From: DASULK01 sp036278255
GTDB taxonomy: Bacteria; Actinomycetota; Actinomycetes; Mycobacteriales; Micromonosporaceae
Reading direction: 5' to 3'
DNA: 10,655 bases
Assembly (NCBI GenBank): GCA_036278255.1
Contig: DASULK010000100.1
Location: 1 to 10,655 of the forward strand
Numbering within the stretch: position 1 is the stretch's first letter; each line of letters starts with the position of its first letter. Positions 7,290 to 10,655 of this stretch are shown here, piece after piece. A program made the position numbers and the translations under genes. Below the pieces are notes generated by a model, which saw only the letters and a list, made by a program, of their open reading frames with translations, had not been told where the DNA came from and did no database searches.

Positions 7290-7305
7290 ACGTTCTGATG
7301 AACGT
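7290..7305 (+). promoter_or_regulatory. Palindrome in protease 5' leader
   Basis: ACGTTCTGATGAACGT is a 6-bp perfect inverted repeat around TGAT, ending 14 bases before the Shine-Dalgarno sequence AGGAGG (7319-7324). It could be an operator half-site pair or a small RNA hairpin. No regulator is identifiable. Confidence 0.3.
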
Positions 7306-7331
7306 CAATGTAACTTTGAGGAGGAGCACGC

Positions 7332-8378
7332 ATGCACGTCCCGAACTCCCGGCGTTTAGTCACGATGTTCGCATCCGCTGCCCTGATTGCGGGAACAGCA
7401 CTCATCGGCGCTGTCCCCGCCCAAGCGGCCCCGGCTGCCGAAACAGCGGGCCACCCCCTCGTCAGCACCGCAGCGGCCACCAATTCGGCTGATGCCATCA
7501 GTGGTTTGAGCGTCGCCGAGCAGGCGAGCAGCTACTGGACTGCGGAGCGGATGCGAACGGCAATTTCAGCAGATGCGCTGGTCAAAGGAGCAAAAGTCAA
7601 GCCGGGCAAGGAGGCCGGACCGACCGGAGCGGCCCAGTCCGTGCCGCCGGCCGCAGCCACTACACCGCAGGTGACCGGCTTGGGCGGCGCGACCGCCAGC
7701 GGGTCAGCGCTCCTGGTCAACGCTTCCCCGACGGTTGGAAAGGTTTTCTTCTACAACCCGGCCGACGGAAAAAACTATGTCTGTTCGGCGGGCACCGTCA
7801 ACAGCGGCTCGAAGTTGCTGGTGATGAGCGCCGGGCACTGCGTGCACGGAGGGCGGGGCGGCCAATGGATGCAGAACTGGATCTTTGTTCCGCTATACGA
7901 CTACGGCTACGAGCCGTACGGCAGATGGTCGGCCAAATACCTGACCACCTTCACTGCCTGGATCAACAACAGCGACCTTGACCGGGACGTCGCCTTCATC
8001 ACCATGTGGCCGAACTCATCGGGGCAACGGCCGGTTGACGTGCTCGGCGGAAATGGGATCTCGGTCAACTACAGCCACCAGCAGTACGTCACGATCCTGG
8101 CCTATCCGGCCGCGCCGCCGTACGACGGCGGCTGGCAGTGGGCCTGCGAAGGTACCACCTTCCGGCCGGGCATCTGGCCTTTCCAGGAGAATAAGATTGC
8201 TTTGCGCTGCGGCTTCACCGGCGGCTCTAGCGGCTCGGTCTGGCTGCGCCTATACAACGGCGCCTACGGTTACGTCAACGGCATCATGAGTACGTTGAGC
8301 AGTGACGGGACGAACAAGAGTTCATACTTTGACACCGCTGTCATGGATGTCTACTACTCGGTGGCCGACCGCACCTGA
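7332..8378 (+). CDS. Secreted trypsin/V8-like serine protease with propeptide
   Basis: This 348-aa exported endopeptidase has the chymotrypsin fold. A signal peptide spans residues 1-32 (basic MHVPNSRRL, hydrophobic core MFASAALIAGTALIGAV, cleavage after AQA). Residues about 33-125 form an Ala/Pro-rich propeptide with the motif SSYWTAERMRTA (66-77), seen in many actinobacterial proteases of this kind. The catalytic domain (about 126-348) has His169 in VMSAGHCV, Asp219 in LDRDVAFITMW and Ser300 in GFTGGSSGSVWL. C151/C170 and C272/C293 are placed for two disulfides. All three catalytic residues are present, so activity is expected; cleavage specificity is not clear. AGGAGG at 7319-7324 lies seven bases before the ATG. 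The leader is AT-rich and a hairpin follows the stop. Codon choice is less extreme in GC than in its neighbours. Confidence 0.93.
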   Translation: MHVPNSRRLVTMFASAALIAGTALIGAVPAQAAPAAETAGHPLVSTAAATNSADAISGLSVAEQASSYWTAERMRTAISADALVKGAKVKPGKEAGPTGAAQSVPPAAATTPQVTGLGGATASGSALLVNASPTVGKVFFYNPADGKNYVCSAGTVNSGSKLLVMSAGHCVHGGRGGQWMQNWIFVPLYDYGYEPYGRWSAKYLTTFTAWINNSDLDRDVAFITMWPNSSGQRPVDVLGGNGISVNYSHQQYVTILAYPAAPPYDGGWQWACEGTTFRPGIWPFQENKIALRCGFTGGSSGSVWLRLYNGAYGYVNGIMSTLSSDGTNKSSYFDTAVMDVYYSVADRT

Positions 8379-8398
8379 CCTACGCGCTCGTGCCGCCG

Positions 8399-8435
8399 CG
8401 GTCCCGACCGTGATCAGTGGATCCGGTCGGGGCCG
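8399..8435 (+). terminator. Terminator-like hairpin after the protease gene
   Basis: CGGTCCCGACCG (8399-8410) pairs with CGGTCGGGGCCG (8424-8435) with one G-U wobble. After a bulged T, GATC (8412-8415) pairs with GATC (8420-8423) around the loop AGTG. It starts 21 bases past the protease stop. There is no T-tract, as usual in this kind of genome. Confidence 0.55.
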
Positions 8436-8445
8436 TACCGCGTCT

Positions 8446-8474
8446 AACCCTCGTCGGGGACCGGTCCGAGGGTT
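8446..8474 (+). repeat. Second hairpin, upstream of the 77-aa membrane protein
   Basis: AACCCTCG (8446-8453) is complementary to CGAGGGTT (8467-8474), with the palindrome GGACCGGTCC (8458-8467) lying across the loop as an alternative fold. It ends 18 bases before the ribosome site of the next gene, so it may be an operator or a leader structure rather than a terminator. Confidence 0.35.
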
Positions 8475-8506
8475 TGAAGCACCCGGCTGGAAGAGGAGAA
8501 GTACGG

Positions 8507-8740
8507 ATGACACGATCATGGGTGGTGGTGGCTGCGGGCGTTGCCGTGCTGGCCGTGGTGCTAGCCGGGGTGATGGTGGCTCGTTGGTCCGCAGCCCGGG
8601 AAGACCGGCCGGCACAACCGACCGTGAACGTCACTACCGACCCGGGCGTAACCAGCACCCTGTTGCCGTCGCAGGACGAGTCGTACTGGACACCAGAGCG
8701 GATGCGCAGCGCTCAGCCGGCGCCGATGCCGACGGATTGA
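8507..8740 (+). CDS. Small membrane-anchored protein with protease-propeptide motif (possibly a truncated protease)
   Basis: This 77-aa protein starts at the ATG at 8507, chosen because GGAG (8495-8498) lies eight bases upstream; a GTG further upstream has no such site. Residues 5-26 (WVVVAAGVAVLAVVLAGVMV) form one membrane helix or uncleaved signal anchor. A Pro/Thr-rich linker and SYWTPERMRSAQPAP near the C-terminus follow. That motif matches SYWTAERM in the propeptide of the neighbouring protease. In such proteases the motif precedes a catalytic domain, but here the protein stops about ten residues after it and I find no catalytic motifs in the 245 bases that follow in any frame. It is either a stand-alone anchor sharing the propeptide module, or the head of a second protease whose catalytic part was lost. 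A hairpin separates it from the protease, so it may be transcribed apart. Confidence 0.7.
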   Translation: MTRSWVVVAAGVAVLAVVLAGVMVARWSAAREDRPAQPTVNVTTDPGVTSTLLPSQDESYWTPERMRSAQPAPMPTD

Positions 8741-8985
8741 CTGGCCGGGCTCCGACCGCAACACGCGTCGCGCCCGGGTCGTCAGCCGAGGTGGGTGTCG
8801 ATTTCGTCGAGGTGGATCGGAGAAGATTTGTACGCCCACCGCGACGAGCTTGGCGGCGAGGAGGTGCCTGCGGAGCACGTCCGTGAGGTCCGCTCGGTGG
8901 TCTCGGTGCGGCCGCTTGAGCGAGTACGACGAACGAACGCCCTCGGTCGACGACATGGGGAATCGACGTAACGCTCGGGGCGGAG
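8741..8985. other. Gene-poor stretch with a possible minus-strand coding fragment
   Basis: There is no complete gene. On the minus strand, from an ATG at 8956 to about 8827, the frame has strong third-position GC and protein-like composition (ADLTDVLRRHLLAAKLVAVG, then VQIFS), after which codon use becomes random and Arg-rich. That pattern suggests a short fragment of a former gene. I do not recognise the family, and there is no ribosome site before the ATG. Confidence 0.3.
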
Positions 8986-9408
8986 CTAGCCGCCCGGGCA
9001 GCGGGTGTCGTCACCGCTGTGTTCCTGGCAGCCGTCGGGGACAGCCGGCGGTGGGGGCGGCGGAGTCACCGTGCGATACGCCTGGGCCGCGACGGGTAGG
9101 GCAAGCAGGCTGAGCAGGATCGCCAGCACGATGTAGACCACGCCGGTCCGGGCCAGCTCACCGGCGCGGGCGACGATGGCGATGAGGATCGGTCCGCCCA
9201 CGGCCACAGCCGCCAGGATCAGCAATGCCTGTGACGACTGGCGGGCCAGCTCCGCCGCTCGGGCGCCATCGCTGTCGTAGCTATTCGCCCACCCTTCCAT
9301 TCCGATGCCGAACAGCCACCACAGGAGTGCCAACAGGCCCGCCACCCAGACCATCGTGAGTAGCACCACGGCGGCCGGCGCCCAAGGGCGAGCAGCCGTT
9401 GACGTCAT
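8986..9408 (-). CDS. Small membrane protein with Cys-containing C-terminal tail, unknown function
   Basis: This 140-aa protein has three predicted membrane helices, at about residues 11-34, 59-81 and 88-110, with an acidic loop (about 40-56) between the first two. A Pro run and the tail PDGCQEHSGDDTRCPGG end the protein, with two cysteines ten residues apart. The layout and tail resemble small actinobacterial membrane proteins grouped as DUF6234, but that is from memory and is weak. No ribosome site stands out before the ATG at 9408, so the start is somewhat uncertain. The stop of a decayed minus-strand gene lies only ten bases upstream. I cannot assign a role. Confidence 0.65.
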   Translation of the reverse strand: MTSTAARPWAPAAVVLLTMVWVAGLLALLWWLFGIGMEGWANSYDSDGARAAELARQSSQALLILAAVAVGGPILIAIVARAGELARTGVVYIVLAILLSLLALPVAAQAYRTVTPPPPPPAVPDGCQEHSGDDTRCPGG

Positions 9409-9417
9409 GCGGCAAGA

Positions 9418-9605
9418 CTAACGGCCAGGAACAACAGAGCCCAGCAGTTCGTCCTCGGACCTCAACTTCTCGAAGCGGACCTTGCCGCCTTCCTCCTCGA
9501 TCAGCCCGATGGCACCGCCGGTGGCCGGGTCGTCGCGTAGCCGGCGTGCGCTGCCGCCGTCGTTGACGGCGACCAGTGGGTGAAAGTTACGGCTGGTTGC
9601 AGCAA
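9418..9605 (-). pseudogene. Orphan C-terminal tail of an unidentified protein
   Basis: A minus-strand frame with strong coding bias reads NDIPAAEFAATSRNFHPL, then LVAVNDGGSARRLRDDPATG, then GKVRFEKLRSEDELLGSVVP, and ends with TAG at 9420-9418. It has no start codon or ribosome site of its own. Upstream of about 9605 its frame becomes a shadow of the DNA methylase remnant. It therefore looks like the last 60 or so residues of a gene whose body was deleted when the methylase end was joined to it. I do not recognise the family. Its neighbours suggest a defence-related gene, but that is inference. Confidence 0.5.
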
Positions 9606-10519
9606 ACTCCGCTGCCGGAATGTCGTTGCCCCTGCCCGGGTGCCGGGTGGAGGGCAGGCAGGTATGGCTGGTTCAGGTGGATAGCGCGCGTCATCGCGTC
9701 GTACCAGTCGAGGACCAACCGCTTCGTCCGATACTCGCCGTGGGCCCGCTCCTCCCGTTCGCGGAGGACAGCAAAGGTGTCGAGGACATACTCCACATCG
9801 TCGCGGACAAGACCGTAGAGCTGGAAGTACGCGGCGTCCAACTCAGCCCGGATCAGCTCCCGCCGGCCCGGTTCCCAGACGAATGGCGGCCCATGGTCGT
9901 CGAGGTCTCGCGCGTATGGCGCGAGGTCGTGTGCGGTGTACGTCAGCTCCAGCACCCGGGCGGTAATCCACGTTGCCAAGTCCGGTGCGGTCGGGCCCAT
10001 GGCACTGGGCAGTCGTACCTATTAGGCGGTGCTGAGTCGCTAGCCATGTCAAACAAGCGGGCAAAGGAGAGTTGCCAGGGATTTACATCGCGTTCCTCGG
10101 CCCATAACACTGGGATCCGCCGATAAATGCCGAGGGTAATCTCAGCGTCTCATCGGGAGAGGAAGACCGGGCAGGTTCCTGTGTTCGGGTTGAGCAGGGT
10201 GATCTCGTCTGGCGTCAACTGGTAGGCGCGAGCCACAATGTCGGGAACCCGACGGTTCCGAAACGCGAGGGATACCTCCGACGCTGGGCGGCCCCGCCCG
10301 GCTGTAGTCAGCAGCGAGAAACGGAACGAATGGTGCACGGTGGCAAAGAGCCGGTCCTCATTTTCGAAGTCGTAGAGCGATACCAAACTCTGGCTGGTCA
10401 CCAAATCCTTGAAGAATTCTTGGGTGGTCGCATCGGTCGCAATGCCGGTGGGCACGATCGCTCCGACCAGTCCCTCCGATTCGATCAGAAGACGGCTGGT
10501 TTCGGCGAAAACCGAGTGA
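9606..10519 (-). pseudogene. Eco57I/PglX-like DNA methylase (restriction-modification) remnant
   Basis: These are pieces of a large N6-adenine-type DNA methylase of the Eco57I/type IIG or PglX group, which modifies host DNA in restriction or phage-exclusion systems. The middle part reads HSVFAETSRLLIESEGLVGA, IVPTGIATDATTQEFFKDLV, SLYDFENEDRLFATVHHSFR and LTPDEITLLNPNTGTCPVF. At 10152-10150 a TGA stands where an Arg codon is expected (SR, stop, DAEITLGIYRRIPVLW). The frame stays open beyond it to NPWQLSFARLFDMASDS near 10035. The sequence then jumps, with a frame change, to the C-terminal part DLATWITARVLELTYTAHDL, LIRAELDAAYFQLYGLVRDD and GEYRTKRLVLDWYDAMTRAI. A large central block including much of the target-recognition region is missing. 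The 5' part, which would include the catalytic NPPF/Y motif, is cut off by apparent transposon sequence. The product is not functional. Confidence 0.82.
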
Positions 10520-10655
10520 GCCATTCCGCGTAACGGCTTGTGGCGCTGGGTGATCAGGTGGTGCGGTCGTGTTCGATGTGCAGTAGTACGAGGGCGGCTG
10601 CGACGATCTTGCCGATCTTCCATGGGCAGACGCTGACGTTTCGGAGGGCCTTGAA
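10520..10655 (-). mobile_element. Probable 3' end of an insertion sequence (transposase C-terminus), cut by window edge
   Basis: On the minus strand a frame entering from the window edge reads FKALRNVSVCPWKIGKIVAA, then ALVLLHIEHDRTT, and stops at TGA 10556-10554, with high third-position GC. The sequence resembles the extreme C-terminus of an actinobacterial DDE-type transposase, but the family is unsure. Methylase-like sequence resumes near 10519, so the element would end between about 10520 and 10553. Its terminal inverted repeat cannot be confirmed because the other end is outside the window. The longer overlapping frame from 10623 crosses this junction and is a chimera. Confidence 0.45.

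Larger units (their letters stand above)
7036..7331. other. Divergent intergenic region between mcrB remnant and protease
   Basis: 296 bases without a convincing gene. Bases 7036-7205 have normal GC and carry the mcrB ribosome site (GGAGG, 7050-7046 minus). Bases about 7206-7320 are clearly poorer in GC than the rest of the window and form the leader of the protease gene. Small open frames here have no ribosome sites or codon bias and are not called. Confidence 0.6.

Noticed and set aside
8302..8886. 194-codon plus-strand frame overlapping the protease end and the 77-aa gene
   Set aside because: It runs out of frame through a gene with clear catalytic motifs and through two hairpins; composition is Arg/Gly-rich shadow sequence.
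5770..10152. TGA read-through or selenocysteine at the two in-frame stops
   Set aside because: The expected residue is Arg, no SECIS-like hairpin was seen right after either TGA, and both genes carry other disabling lesions.

Overview
The window is GC-rich DNA with strong third-position GC, GTG and TTG starts and gene types typical of a high-GC actinobacterium. It most resembles the Micromonosporaceae (Micromonospora relatives), but that assignment is inference from protein style only. I see no tRNA, rRNA or CRISPR array.

Layout. (1) 1-2601, plus strand: the 3' end of a NarL/LuxR-type response regulator, a terminator-like hairpin, then an intact MMPL/RND-type membrane exporter. (2) 2619-4250, minus strand: an inositol-monophosphatase-family enzyme followed by a PrmC-related glutamine methyltransferase, probably cotranscribed, and converging on the exporter. 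A possible 24-codon ORF and a perfect 19-bp hairpin lie just upstream. (3) 4473-7035, minus strand: a chain of broken genes. A McrB-like AAA+ restriction GTPase (frameshifts, an internal deletion and an in-frame TGA) runs directly into an N-terminally deleted NMT1-type ABC substrate-binding protein with a frameshift. That runs into a SAM methyltransferase missing its SAM-binding motif I and carrying a late frameshift. Open frames crossing these junctions look like normal genes but are chimeras. (4) 7332-8740, plus strand: an intact secreted trypsin/V8-like serine protease with an AT-rich leader, a terminator hairpin, then a 77-aa membrane-anchored protein that shares the protease propeptide motif YWTxERMRxA. 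(5) 8741-9408: a gene-poor stretch with a possible minus-strand fragment, then a small three-helix membrane protein. (6) 9418-10655, minus strand: the tail of an unidentified protein, a broken Eco57I/PglX-like DNA methylase (in-frame TGA plus a large internal deletion), and at the window edge the probable C-terminus of a transposase.

How it fits together. Working functions are export and signalling (left), a metabolic/translation-related enzyme pair (centre) and secretion of a protease (right). The rest is a decayed defence or accessory region. Two restriction-type genes, one recognising modified DNA (McrB) and one that would modify DNA, are both broken, and both carry a TGA at a position where the family is expected to have Arg. 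I did not find an intact, new multi-gene system. The most informative signal is this pattern of decay and the scars that join unrelated genes.
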